The translations under genes were made by a program, and so were the position numbers. From Cichorium intybus (Eukaryota > Streptophyta > Magnoliopsida > Asterales > Asteraceae): a stretch of DNA of 64,000 nt. Shown here piece by piece: positions 12,016-23,719 of this stretch. The stretch lies in the NCBI GenBank assembly GCA_023525715.1, contig CM042014.1, positions 19,943,063 through 20,007,062 on the forward strand. The letters run 5' to 3'. The notes under the pieces are model-generated. The model saw only the letters and a list, made by a program, of their open reading frames with translations. It did no database searches and was not told the DNA's origin. Numbering within the stretch: position 1 is the first letter of the stretch; every line of letters begins with the position of its first letter.

Positions 12016-13389
12016 AGCTGTACAAGTTGAATTTCAGTTGGAGCAGGAGTGCTGCTCCAATCAGTTTCAATACATTCGGAAACAAATCCCAGCATTATCT
12101 AATAACTAAATGCACCATTAACTTTTCGTAGGATAGAAAAAAGCTATATTTATTTATAATTATAAGTTTATAACTATACAAAAAATATATAAATTTGACA
12201 ACAACGTTGATTAAAGAAACAAAATTTTGTCAGTAAATAATTAATATTTAAAACTAATAACTTAACTTCACTTTATGGTTTTTGTTCCTTTTAAGAAACA
12301 CATTTTTCGCATTTGGTCTTCAAATAGTAAGCAACAAGCATTAGGAAGGTGTGAAAGGTTGTTATCACATGTTATGATTAACGATACGTAAACTGAAATT
12401 TCAGTATATTTTTTGACACGAGAAGTTACATCTTTATTTGTAAGTTTAAGACCAAGGTTTCCGGTCATCACGGATCATTACTCGATATCGTTAGTTTTTT
12501 TCTTTTCTTTTTTCTTTTTTTCTTAAAAGTATATTTTAAATATTTGATCAGTAATATATATAATAATAAACTATAAGCAAATGAAGATTGTAGCTTTAAA
12601 ACAACGAGAACATATCAATTTAAACATTATTTAATATATTTCACTACACAACATATTTTTATTTTAAAGGGAATCCAAGCATGAAATTTATATTGATGAT
12701 GGAAACAAATAAAATAGGATAATCCAGCTCTAGAGAAAACAGTTTTATAATAAGAGAAAGTGATATATTATAGCCTGTCTTGCACATGGGACTGGAAATG
12801 TGAAGATAGTGATTTTGGCAACACAAGAGACCTTATCCTATAATTTTAGGACTAAGTTTTTCTTTGTCTGGTTTAATTCTTGTTTAGGATTACGTTCTTT
12901 CAAAATAAATAATTTTCGAACGCATTTAAAATTTGTGGTAACATAAAACATGACTTTAGTCACATTACCAAGAACGGCAATGAATTGTACTCCTCCGTTA
13001 TATATTTAATGAAGATATCAATTACAGTATATTGATATGTCAATTAATCGGTTCCAAAAGAAAAAGTTTGTATGTTCATGCAAACTTAATTTATTGTACT
13101 TTGACACTTGCTTTAGGTTGACGTTTTGACTAAATATTGTACCTTTTACTATATTTATTACATAACATAAATGGGGTAGGTTGTGTAATGTGTATACAAA
13201 TGACTTCTTAGAATAAGTCAATATTGATCAGGTTGACCACCAACAATTTTCTGAATTTTATAACCTATTCTATTCTCTTCAAAATGATGGGGTAGGTTGT
13301 GTAATGTTTATTCATAGTCCTTTGTCTTTTTACCTCTTTTGGAATCTATAATTTTTGTACATTTATTACCGACACTCTCGCAGGTTTAC
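12013..13389. other. AT-rich intergenic DNA, no feature seen
   Basis: Only short chance ORFs occur. GGGGTAGGTTGTGTAATG appears twice (about 13171 and 13289), a minor local duplication. Confidence 0.6.
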
Positions 13390-13401
13390 CTCATTTTCTT
13401 A

Positions 13402-13664
13402 AAAGAAAAAAACAAAAATAGTCTAATACTATAAGTTTTTGTCAAAAAATAACCAAAAATTAGTCAAATTGCCAAAATAACCACCATTTTCACAGATAAA
13501 TGATAGCCATCTGTGAAAATGACACCTATCTGTGATTTTTTTTTTCAGTCGAAAATAACATTGACACCCATTTGCGAAAATTACTCATCATCTGCGATTC
13601 TCTCTCAACCATCTGCGAATTTTATTTTATCATTTTTTTAAAAAAATTAATATTTTAAAAAAAG

Positions 13665-13743
<79 letters not shown>

Positions 13744-14362
13744 TTTGAATAATTTAAATAAATTAAACGTTTACTATTGAATGCCTATTTACTTTGCCAT
13801 CTTGCTACCGACCGTCTTAAAAAAACAACGTAACACGAAAAAAATATCACATAAAATCATAAACGTGCCTATTTTGATGAGTTGTAACTCATACTTATAA
13901 CGAGTTAACATGAATACCGTGAACTGGCTGTGAAATACCCATAATAACCTTAAACGATACCCTACTAAGGAATTACGACTATGCGAAAATGCAATAAAAT
14001 GTTTTTATTAAAACGGTGAAACCGCATAAAAGCGGTTTTTTTTTTTCAACGAGACATTTTTAGATACTGAAGTAGCGGACACATGATCCCTACCTAAAAA
14101 AATTATTCAAATAATTAAAAAAAATTAAAATAAAAAAAATTTCGTAGATGGTTGAGAGAGAATCGCACATGATGAGTAATTTTTGCAGTTGGGTGTCAAT
14201 GTTATTTTCAACTGAAAAAAAAAAAGAAAAAAATCGCAGATGGGTGTCATTTTTGCAGATGACTTTCCTCATCTGCGAAAATGATGACTATTTTGGTCTT
14301 TTGGTTAAATTTTTGTTATTTTTTGGCAAAAGCTTATGAGATTAAGCTATTTTTGTCTTTTT
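13402..14362. mobile_element. MULE-type MITE with long inverted repeats and 12-bp TSD
   Basis: Inverted arms of about 250 bp (13402-13650 and 14105-14362) pair along their length, for example AACAAAAATAG at the left end with CTATTTTTGTC at the right. The 12-bp sequence CTCATTTTCTTA flanks both sides (13390-13401 and 14363-14374). Long inverted repeats with a 9-12 bp TSD fit Mutator-like elements. There is no coding capacity. The centre contains a long (TA)n tract. Confidence 0.85.
13666..13739. repeat. (TA)n microsatellite
   Basis: About 37 TA units lie inside the MULE-type MITE. Confidence 0.97.
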
Positions 14363-14499
14363 CTCATTTTCTTATCCATCCAATATCTGATTAAAACTTA
14401 TAATGATGATACTTAATAAATTAACATTCTAAAAGTTTACGTGAAAGGTATGTTGAATTTCATCCATCTTGGGCTACAAGCCTACAATTCCAAGAGGTT

Positions 14500-14803
14500 C
14501 ACAAACTAAACCAGTTTTTTTTTTAAACCGAAAAAAAATCGAAACCGGTTTTCTATTAATCGATTTTTCAATAACCAGTTTTTTAATAGGTCTTTTTATC
14601 ATAAACTGTACCGGTTTTTTACCCAGGTTTTTGTTTCGGTTAACTGAACCGAACCGGTTTAAAAACCGGTTTAGAACTCAATTTCATTTTAAAAAATGGT
14701 CAAAACCGGTTAGGTTTTAACCGAAACCTATTAAACTATAACATGTTATTTAAAAACCGATATTTAAAAAATCGAACCTGTTTAAAACCGGTAGATATGC
14801 ACC
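14500..14803. repeat. AACCGG-rich decayed MITE
   Basis: The stretch is packed with AACCGGTTT and AACCGAA variants on both strands and ends near 14803 with GCACCTCTAC, the inverse of GTAGAGGTGC. It resembles the element at 16851-17501 and is probably a truncated member of the same hAT-like family. Confidence 0.5.
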
Positions 14804-15618
14804 TCTACCTTGGAGTCAGACACACTCCAATACAATGTCTTGAAAAAGCCCACAAAACAAGGATTCAATATGATCTCTTTGATGGGGATACCTTCAAAAT
14901 AAATGACTCGATATGTGGTTGGGAACTCGAAGGCGTTTGTTGCCGCTCCATATGTGGGGAGGTGAAAACAATGATAAAGGGGGAAAGGATCCTGGATGCG
15001 GGCCGCCGGCTGATGCCGACCCGGATTACCATTGACCGAATACGCCTCAAGGAGATGTTGCCGCCGATTCAAAAAAAAAAATTTGCAACTAGTTTGCCTA
15101 TGTTGAGCCATATACAAATGCTCCCGAATTTTAACCATTTTATCCACTTTCACATCAGGTGGATAATTGTCGGACCCCTAGGTTTTTTTTCTTTCTTTCT
15201 TTTTTCTTTCTTTTTTTCTTTCTTTTTTTATACCACTTTGAGATGATAGTTATTGTTGCACTCCAACTCCATTAATGGTAAGTGAAAATTTTATTTCCCA
15301 CCGAAATTGATAACACAATGTCTTGCGTATTTTCTAATGTTTGTATCATTATATCGGTTTGTCTGTTGATGATTTGTGCACTCTGATTCAAACCGAATAA
15401 TACATGGCTAACATGATGACACTATGGTTATATGGCTGACAAAACATTTGTTATAATTTTAATTAACAATTAAGAAAATACAATAACAATTTCATGTAAT
15501 TATATCTTAAATTGAGAAAATATTGTTCCAAGTGGATCAAATCATAATAATCTAACTATTGAATTTTTATTCTCACTTAACTTGAATATAAACAGTCTAA
15601 CTGATTTTATCATTGATT
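14804..15618. other. Unrecognised sequence with an open frame and a polypyrimidine tract
   Basis: Positions 14804-15080 are less AT-rich than the surroundings and stay open on both strands (about 167 codons on +, 123 on -). Neither translation resembles a family I recognise, and the + ORF runs into a (CTTT)-rich tract at 15181-15230. It may be a captured or decayed gene piece. Positions 15240-15618 hold nothing recognisable. Confidence 0.35.
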
Positions 15619-15626
15619 GTTAACGT

Positions 15627-16529
15627 CAGGCCCGGTTATAAGGGAGTTCAACATGTGCCTTTGAACAGGGCCCATCAATTTCTAAGGGCCCAAAATTTTA
15701 TAAGACATGTATATTATTATTGGGCTAGGCTCATTAGTCATTACATATTACTACATTAGGTCAAACCGTCAAAGTAGGAGAATTTTATTTACGTATACAA
15801 TAATTTCGGTAACTATATAGCGGGAAATTAGAAATTAAGAGCGGAAAATGAAAAATCAAAACGATTCGGCTTCATCTTTGCTGATTACCGAAACGTGCGA
15901 TTCAAGCAATTATGAGGGCAGCAACGACTTCATTAGAGGGCATTGAAAATCCGAAATCGGTAGAAAACGATTTCAATTTTTAGGTTTCCCGAAATCAGTA
16001 GCAAAATCAGAAATTTTCCTTCTAAATTTCTACTCCTCTTAGCTGTTTACCGTCCTGGTCGGTTCCTCCCCCTTTGGCAGTTTGGTGTCCGAAATCAAAT
16101 CAGATATCGAGAAACAAAGAAAGGTATAAGACATTAAGATTAACTGATTAATGTATAAGTTTGGAATTTCAGATTACAGAAATTAAAGTTCTAACTTCTG
16201 ATCTTGGTTGTTTGCATTACAGTGCTAGTTTTGAATTTTGATAAAAAAAGGAGTATGTACGCTGTCCTAATCGGCAATCAGATTGTGAAATTGAAATCGG
16301 ATCTTAGACTAAGCTATAATTTCTGATAACGTTTAGGTGTTTAGTTTACAATTTACATTTCATAATTTTTGATATTTTTTATTTTTTTATCTTTTTATTT
16401 GTGTTTTATTTATGATTTCTATAGATTTTCTTGAGGACTAAAAGCATAGCTATTTTCAAGTGGAAACAAGTTTTAGGGCCTAAATTTATTAAACTGTACA
16501 GGGCCTCCAAAATCTCCCGACCGGCCCTG
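15627..16529. mobile_element. Non-autonomous hAT element
   Basis: The ends are CAGGCCCGG on the left and CCGGCCCTG on the right (inverted CAGGGCCGG), typical of hAT termini. The 8-bp TSD GTTAACGT is perfect (15619-15626 and 16530-16537). The 903-bp body has no transposase ORF; it contains GGGCCCAAAATTT near the left end and GGGCCTAAATTTATTAAAC near the right. Confidence 0.9.
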
Positions 16530-16850
16530 GTTAACGTATTCAATTTCATCAATGTTATAACAAAATTTATCATGGTAACTGTAAAAGATAGAAAAGAGGA
16601 AAATTATTTTTTAATTTAATGTATTTGAAAATTGTATTGATTAAGAAGATGGATCAATAAGGAATGGTAAATTTTACTGAAATTTTTTTTGAACTCAGCT
16701 ATGAAAAGAAAACCCATTCATATTATCTATTTAAATAATAATAATTAACAATTAGAGTTTTATTAAAACTTTAATTATTTACATAGTGTTTATAACTGAT
16801 ATGTGGCGCTTTTGTATCGAAATAATGTATAGTGCTTTTGCATTGCTTAG

Positions 16851-17501
16851 CCTATGGGTGAGTAAAAACCGAACCGAAATCAAAAATCAGAAAAAATACC
16901 AAAAAATCGAAACCAAAAAACAGAACTAAAACAAAAACCAAACCGAACTATTATTGGTTTTTGAAAAACCGACGTTTTGGGTTCGGATTGGGTTTGTGTT
17001 AAAAACCAAACCAAAGGAAGCGAATTTATTTTTTCTAACGTAAAACAATTTACTTATTGCCCGGTATATTCGATTCATCTAATTTATTACCTTAATAAGA
17101 TATTAGTATGCATTATCAACAAAAGATTATTTTATATCATAATACATATGATAAAAAGGTGAGGAAACACTTAACAACACCTATATAACGCAATTTACTT
17201 ATCACATTTAGTTTATAGAAGTAATATAAAGCCATCAAATGATAGATAAAATAAAACAATGAATGGACAGTTACTTGTTAGTGTAACAACTCCGAATGAC
17301 ATAAAAACTCAAAAGCCTAGTGTAACAACTTCAAATGAAACAAATACCAAAAACCAAAACCCACAAATACATGGGTTGAAACCGAAAAAACCGAAAACCG
17401 AACCCAATGGGTTTGAAAAACAAAAAAAAAAACCGAACTTATGTGTTTGGATTCAATTTAAGTCAAAAATCAACTCAAACCGACTCATGCTCACCCCTAC
17501 A
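16851..17501. mobile_element. AACCGAA-rich hAT-like MITE
   Basis: The ends TATGGGTGAG and CTCACCCCTA are inverted and enclose about 650 bp rich in AACCGAA repeats at both flanks with an AT-rich centre. No convincing 8-bp TSD was found, so the exact borders are provisional. Confidence 0.5.
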
Positions 17502-18195
17502 GCGTTTAAAGTTTGAACCTCTCTTCCCCACTTTTGTGTGTGGGTTACAAAACCTAGATTTGGGTAACTCGCCGCCTACCCTGAATCCTGACCCAAGTCG
17601 GCCTCATCCAACTTTCATTGTTTACAATTTTGGCTCAAGTTATAATCTTATTTATCAACGTAGTTTTAACCTTTTTACAATATTTCCCCATCTTTGTTTT
17701 AACTTTGTTTTATAAATATTTTACTAGTTAGTTTCTTAGAAAAAAATACTTGTTTTACATTTTTTTCTTCAACTACGATTTTTACGAATTTGTTTATTCA
17801 AAATTATTATTTTAACCTCTTTTACATTTTCGTTTTTATACATGTGTTTTCATTTTCTTGTTTTACAAATTATTTTTTATGTGTTAGTTTTTATACATGT
17901 GAGATTTTAAAAACATGTGAAAAAAATTGTTATATACATATTCGTATTCACAAACCATAAGTGCGTCATTATGTATAATTGAACTTAATCCTACTATAAT
18001 TTATGTCTTGCCTATTATGCATATTCAAAAATTCACAACATCGTCCTTGATATTACCTCTAGTTAATGTTTGAACAATAACCACCCATGTTCACTTTATA
18101 GCTATTATTTGCCTTATTTAATATGTTTTCTTTGCCCTCAAAGTTAGAGATATTTTTAACGTTGACACTATTTTTTTAACATGTTTTATATATTG
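17502..18195. other. AT-rich intergenic DNA, no feature seen
   Basis: No coding or repeat structure is supported in this stretch. Confidence 0.55.
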
Positions 18196-18205
18196 CTAGT
18201 GGGGA

Positions 18206-18224
18206 ACCCGTGCTATGCACGGGT
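18206..18224 (-). other. Helitron 3'-terminal hairpin
   Basis: ACCCGTGC and GCACGGGT form an 8-bp stem with a 3-nt loop immediately before the CTAG terminus. Confidence 0.7.
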
Positions 18225-18659
18225 AGGGGAGAAAACTCGCGTGTTGAGTTTGTAGATTTAATTACCCTAAGTTAATGTGTTTTTAATTACGCATCAAATC
18301 GTTACCGGCCCATAGTCCTTAAAATCTTTTTTTGAAACCCGCAACACACAACAAACAATTGGCATACACAAACTTTCCTAAATATGAAAATTTAGTTTTA
18401 AATTATCCAAATAGATTACTAAATTTCACACAAATATGAATAAGGGACACATCAATCAAAACATTAATCCCCAAAATACCCCTAACCCACATGTGACATT
18501 TGTTAAATTCTTTTATGTAAAACAACACTTACCGAGTATGTATGTACCGATTCAAGTATTGATTCTATGGTAGCCTCTCCTACACGTATTAAAAAAACTA
18601 AATTTTATAAAACATAATTAAATTCATAACTTAAATTACTAATTTAAAAAAGAAATATC

Positions 18660-19020
18660 ATTCTCTTTAATTGCTTTTGCAATTAATTGATCAGAGAATC
18701 CCATCCCTAAAAAATGTTGAACCAACTTGGAGTTTGAAGGCCCTACTGATGAGCTCGCCTTTAGACGAAAAGAATATGAAATTAGTTGTGATCCAAAATA
18801 ATTAATTGTGTTTGGAATTTAGTACTTTGTTTATTTAAGAAACTGGGAATAAAAAAGTAGGAAAAATGATTTACCTCGCCATTAGAAACATGGTTTCTAT
18901 ATTCAGAGTTGCCAAACCTGCACAAGATGAAAGGGTTATGTTTCGTATTTGAAGTTCATCTTCGGTATCCCAATTGATATTTTCATAATCATAACCAGAA
19001 GTATTTCCAGCCTATAAATA
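18660..19020 (-). pseudogene. Captured fragment of a DRM-like DNA methyltransferase (N-terminal UBA part)
   Basis: On the minus strand two exon-like pieces are visible. The first (about 18889-19015) reads NINWDTEDELQIRNITLSSC. The second (about 18660-18760) reads SNSKLVQHFLGMGFSDQLIA followed by KAIKEN, a UBA-type repeat. The order DW(D/N)TDDELEI then UBA matches the N-terminal part of plant domains-rearranged methyltransferases, the de novo enzymes of RNA-directed DNA methylation. The two pieces are not in phase through the obvious junction, and no catalytic domain follows. Family assignment rests on motif recall and should be searched. Confidence 0.5.
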
Positions 19021-19747
19021 TAAAATAAAAAGGGTTAATTGCAAGAAATAACAATGTACTTTCATTAGTTTGTCCATTATTGTATTTTACTTCCATTTTA
19101 TAGCATTGTACTTTGAAAAAGTGTCCAATTATAGCGATGTCGTCAAAATAAATATGGTTTTCGTTGTTATGAGTGGATGATTTTTTTAAAAGTAAGAAAA
19201 AAAATGAAAGTATAATGATATAACTCGGAAGATTTTTCGAAGCATAATGTCTTAATATGGAAAAAAAAAATAGAAGTATAATGATGTAATAGAAGAAAAT
19301 GAATATAAGTTGGTGTTGCTATAAAACCTAAGTTTTATAAAGTACAATGGTAAAATAGAGTTTTTTGGCAACTGTTGATGATTTTCTGGAAGAAGAAAAC
19401 TCTTTAATGCATTGTACTTTCTAAGCTTTTAGTTTTATACCAATAAAATTTAAGAAAATAGTAAATATTGAAATTTAAAAAACTCTATATTCATTTAGTT
19501 ACAGGGGCATTATAGTCCTATTAGTTCAAATTATATATATTCTATTTACGAAAACATAAAAAATTCATATGAAAATCAATTTCATTCTATATAGGCCAAC
19601 CAAACATCATCATGGAATGTAATGAGTCATTCCATTTCATTTTGTGGTCATTCAATTCCATTCCATCCAACCAAACACCGACCCTTAATATTTGGAATGC
19701 TAATCATTTGGATTTGATAAGATAAAAAGTCTGGTAAAATTAAATTA

Positions 19748-20502
19748 CCCTGAAATGGCCTCTTTTTCTTCAAGAGAATTCACAAGTATGGCATCATAGC
19801 TGCAAAAATCATTAACAACAGTAAAGGAGACTAAATTACAAGATAATGGAATAAATAAAACACTTTGTGTTTATATAATCAAAAAGAAATACATACTTTA
19901 GCCGGTCAATCATAATCTTTTTATCAGCTTCCACAATACTAACAGAAACTCCAATTTTTTTCCAAACAGTATGTACAGGGCCATCTTCAAGTGAGTAAAC
20001 CTATAAAAAATCTCTTGAAATCATAATATATCATAATATTAATATAATTACAATAAAATTTCTACTTCTTCATAAGCCATAGGGGCAAGGTAGTCATTTA
20101 TAGTGCTTCATATCATGTTCAGAGATGAAATTTGTTGAATTTAATTTTAAAGATTCTCAATTCTATGCTATTAATACTTTGTAAACTAAAATCATAGCAA
20201 TTGAAGTAACGTAGATTCTCATTAACAACAAAATTACCTCAATTTCATAGCTACTTGTTGTCAAAGCAGTTACAACAGTGAGCTTTAATATTTGCTGTGG
20301 ATCGAACAACAGATATGCAAAAACCTACAAAAATGAACTAATTTAAATCAATAACAGTAATAAGAAACTCAACAAATTACTATAAAAAATACTCACAAAA
20401 GCGAACTGGGTTTTTCTATGCCCAAATGTCACTACTTTTCGTGAACCTCCGAAAGACACATTATTAACGTTTCTATTTTCTTTGTGGAATTTAAGCAAAA
20501 GC
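19748..20502 (-). pseudogene. Captured fragment of a GT4-type glycosyltransferase
   Basis: Four exon pieces with usable GT/AG borders lie on the minus strand: 20399-20502, 20239-20324, 19898-20000 and about 19750-19799. They read HRKTQFAFVFAYLLFDPQQ, then TTSSYEIEVYSLEDGPVHTV, then ADKKIMIDRLKYDAILVNSL. This matches the N-terminal half of the large plant glycosyltransferase family-1/GT4 proteins of the At4g01210/At5g04480 type. The catalytic C-terminal half is absent and no start codon is present, so it cannot make the enzyme. Confidence 0.7.
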
Positions 20503-20683
20503 CTATGAAGATATACAAAATACACTCAATAACCTTACTTTTATGGAAAGTTTTAAACCTAAAATCATCAAAAAGGATATCATAAAGTTTCACAGTTCAC
20601 CTTCAGTTCCATAATTCGCTATGCTTTTCAAATAAATAACAAAAAGAAAACTGAATGCACACTACCTAAAAACCCATTTCTTA

Positions 20684-21102
20684 TCACAAATATTGTTGCT
20701 GAATTCTTCCTCTGTTTTGCTCCCACCACATCCTCGCATTCATCTCCCCAAACTTTTCTCGATTGCAAAACATTCCAAAATTAATTATTGTTTTAAATTT
20801 AAGAAAAGTACGATAAAATAAATTTTTTTTTATTTTTACCTCAAACAGACGCGCCTGACCTCGCAGTTGCCACCTGGAAGTGCTCCGATGGAGATGTAGA
20901 CACCTAGCTCGTCTTGTTTGACCCATTCGGTTTCCAGATGACTTGCGTTGCTCATAGAAAGGTCTCCCGAGTGGTCAGTAGAACTGCTCCTTGCGGGAGC
21001 TAAGGATGATGTTTCGGTTTTGGCCCCACTTATGCTTGATAGTGCGGGTGTTGATGCATTCCCGAATAATATGTCATTTCGAAAGAAAAAAATATCCTTC
21101 AA
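20684..21102 (-). pseudogene. Captured BRX domain fragment (BREVIS RADIX family)
   Basis: Exon piece 20840-21063 (minus) encodes SNASHLETEWVKQDELGVYI and SIGALPGGNCEVRRVCL. The next piece (20684-20765) gives REKFGEMNARMWWEQNRGRI then QQQYL and a stop. Together they are one C-terminal BRX domain. The acceptor of the second piece looks damaged (CAA where CAG is expected before the exon). The upstream BRX parts are missing. Fully intact relatives are plasma-membrane/nuclear regulators of root growth and auxin transport. Confidence 0.8.
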
Positions 21103-21279
21103 GGTTTTTCTAACTTACCTAGAAATTGCATAGTTCACAAAATGCATACTATGAAATGGATGTTATTTTGTTATAGACATAAAAAGATTATCAATTTGTT
21201 AGATGGACAATACCCTTTGGTCATTTTTGTGATAGACCCTTACACATTTTAACCAGAAAATTTCCAAAAATGTCACTCA

Positions 21280-21710
21280 CCTTCTCAGACAAAAGTTTAT
21301 TTTCTGCAGATGCAACTTCAAGCTTTCCTTGACGCTCAATCAATTCTTTTTCCCAAGGTTTAAGTTCAGCACGAACCTTTGCAACTTCTTTTCCAAATGT
21401 CTCGGTTTCAACTATAAAATAGTCTCGGTTTCAACTATAAAAGAAATAAGTATTAAAAAAGATATCAAACCAAAATCAGAAAATAAGCCATGTTTTTATG
21501 TACAACATATATGGGAAAATAAGAATATTAATATATTATTAAATTATATACCTTTTGAGGTATCCACGATTTCTTCCAATAATTTCTGTTCATCCACCAA
21601 GCTTTTTTGTAATTTAGGAATCTCTTCTTCAACTTTAGCCTTTAGGGATTAAATTAGTTGACTCTTCAAATTGCTTTTGTGATGTCTGTGAATCCTAATA
21701 AACAAAAGGG
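21280..21710 (-). pseudogene. Captured fragment of condensin subunit SMC4
   Basis: Two coiled-coil exon pieces lie on the minus strand. The upstream one (about 21551-21705) reads TSQKQFEESTNLIP then, after a frameshift, KVEEEIPKLQKSLVDEQKLL. The downstream one (21280-21410) reads ETFGKEVAKVRAELKPWEKE and LIERQGKLEVASAENKLLSE. Their order matches the SMC4 arm before the hinge. A 22-bp direct duplication (GTCTCGGTTTCAACTATAAAA) lies beside the second piece. No ATPase heads are present. Confidence 0.72.
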
Positions 21711-21769
21711 AGATTAATTTTTATTTTATTAAAAGTATAAAAGAAATGTATCTTACATTTTCAAGTTTT

Positions 21770-22560
21770 TCGTGTCCACCTTCTTTTCTCTGTTGCAGCC
21801 TCTGTACAACCCAGTAAAAAGCACAAGGAAAATACACAGTATGATCGGTGGTCGTGGGGGTAGGGTTACGACACTAAAGTGTCGAATTTGTGGTTCCTCC
21901 CCCTTCCGACCTCCATCAGGGATAGCGAAAGAAGCCACAGTCGCCAAGAGATCCACCGAAACACTACCAAACCCCAGCTGTGTTATTAACACCGTGAACA
22001 TTTATTTCCAATCATAATTAAAATATATCGTGATAAGCTATCAAAAAACTCTCCACCGCAATTGCAGGGTAGTATCTTCTTGTAGTGTAGTATGTGATAA
22101 AGCAAGTAGAAATACATACCACGATTGGACTTTCAGGGAAACATATTTGCCCTAAATATGTTTCCGATGAGTTTGTATACCGGAATTAATCGACGAAGCG
22201 GAGCATGAAGAAGAGGAGATAAAACTCCGGAGCATGGCAATCGTTTGGTTATAACACCAATTCAGTTGCTTCTCTTCTGAAAATCTCAACCTGATGAAAC
22301 ATCTATTACCACTCTCAACTCCAGGCCAGTTCTCCACATCACTTCCGTCCTCCTCGCCATCGTTTCCGGCAATTAATTGCTCTATCTCTCGATCTCGCAC
22401 CCTGTCTTCGTTTTTCCGTTTTCGTGTGAGGTGGATGTGAGTAGGGAGGAAGGTGTAGCAGCGGTGGCGGAAAAGGGGGAGTCGGAGAGGGTAAAGGTGA
22501 AGCAGTGGGAGAAGCATCTGGAAACGAAGAAAGCAACGACATATTTACTATCCGGATCCA
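21770..22560 (-). other. Unrecognised gene-like pieces inside the Helitron
   Basis: Two minus-strand stretches stay open: about 21790-21990 (containing VVTLPPRPPIILCIFLVL, hydrophobic) and 22152-22517 (containing NDGEEDGSDVENWPGVESG). They are less AT-rich than the neighbouring DNA and may be further captured exons. I do not recognise either. Confidence 0.35.
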
Positions 22561-22667
22561 CAAGGATCCGACAAACACCAAACCGGATCCACAAAGATCC
22601 GCGTGACACCAAAAAAAACAACGCCAAAAAAAAACGTAACACGGAGTAGGCAAAAAGACGGGAATTA

Positions 22668-22771
<104 letters not shown>

Positions 22772-23023
22772 CTCCCTAATTTTTTTATCTTTCTCATGAT
22801 TTCTCCATTAAGCTATTTGTTTTTCCTTTTTTTAACATGCTATATATTTTATTTTTTCCGACTAAGATTTATTATCTTTCTCATTAATTCTCCATTAAGC
22901 TCTTCATTTTTAATAATAATCTATGTTGGTTGTTGTACATTTTATCAGTTTATCATTAATCTTTTTATTGATTGTATTTGCTAAATTTTTTTATTTGTAT
23001 ATTTCGCCAATAAGTATTTCTTA

Positions 23024-23196
23024 GACCAAGAGGTATGGGAACCCCTTGATGTGCAGTGTCCCATGTAGCACCATAAACCTGCACGGAAACACTATTTTCT
23101 TTGGTGAAACCCCCTCACTCATCTTCCATATGCAAGTTTCCTAACTCGTTGTATTTCTTTATCTTTCATATTAATTAAATCACACACCGCTTGGTC
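23024..23196. mobile_element. Tourist-like MITE (PIF/Harbinger)
   Basis: The left end GACCAAGAGGTATGG and right end CACACCGCTTGGTC form inverted repeats (GACCAAGxGGTxTG). TTA flanks both sides (23021-23023 and 23197-23199), the Harbinger-type TSD. The length is 173 bp and there is no ORF. Confidence 0.8.
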
Positions 23197-23672
23197 TTAT
23201 AACAATAAAACTATTTTGGTTCGTATAGCATTTTATCAGTTTATTATTAATCAATTTACTACTTTCATTTATTTATATATTTATAGTAATCATATAAATG
23301 ATTATTTTTTGTAATTTTATAACTCTTACAAATTTTTGTTCAAAATTAAACTAATAACTTATAGTATTTACTATTTAGTATTACAAAATTTTCAAATTAG
23401 ATAACTCAACCAACTAATATATTTCTACCACAACATGAACCTAATAGGCTAATACTATTGTAAAATTTCGTACTACAAATATTAAGTGTTGTATATACAT
23501 AGAGGTCCAAACCCTGGTTAAAAACATTTTAACATATTTCACTACGTGCATATGTTAGAGGGACTTGAATGATATTTATTAAAACGTGAGGGGATACTAA
23601 TAAGATAACAGGATAGTGGAGGGTATAATACTAGTTTATATACTGCCTTTCATGTTGACGCGAAGCCTTCAA

Positions 23673-23681
23673 AAACCCTAA
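23673..23681 (+). promoter_or_regulatory. Telo-box in the SmF promoter
   Basis: AAACCCTAA lies 39 bp before the SmF start codon. Telo-boxes are typical of promoters of plant translation and RNA-processing genes active in dividing cells. Confidence 0.7.
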
Positions 23682-23719
23682 ACCTTCACTGCCCAGGCTG
23701 TATTCTCTTTTCGACGAAC

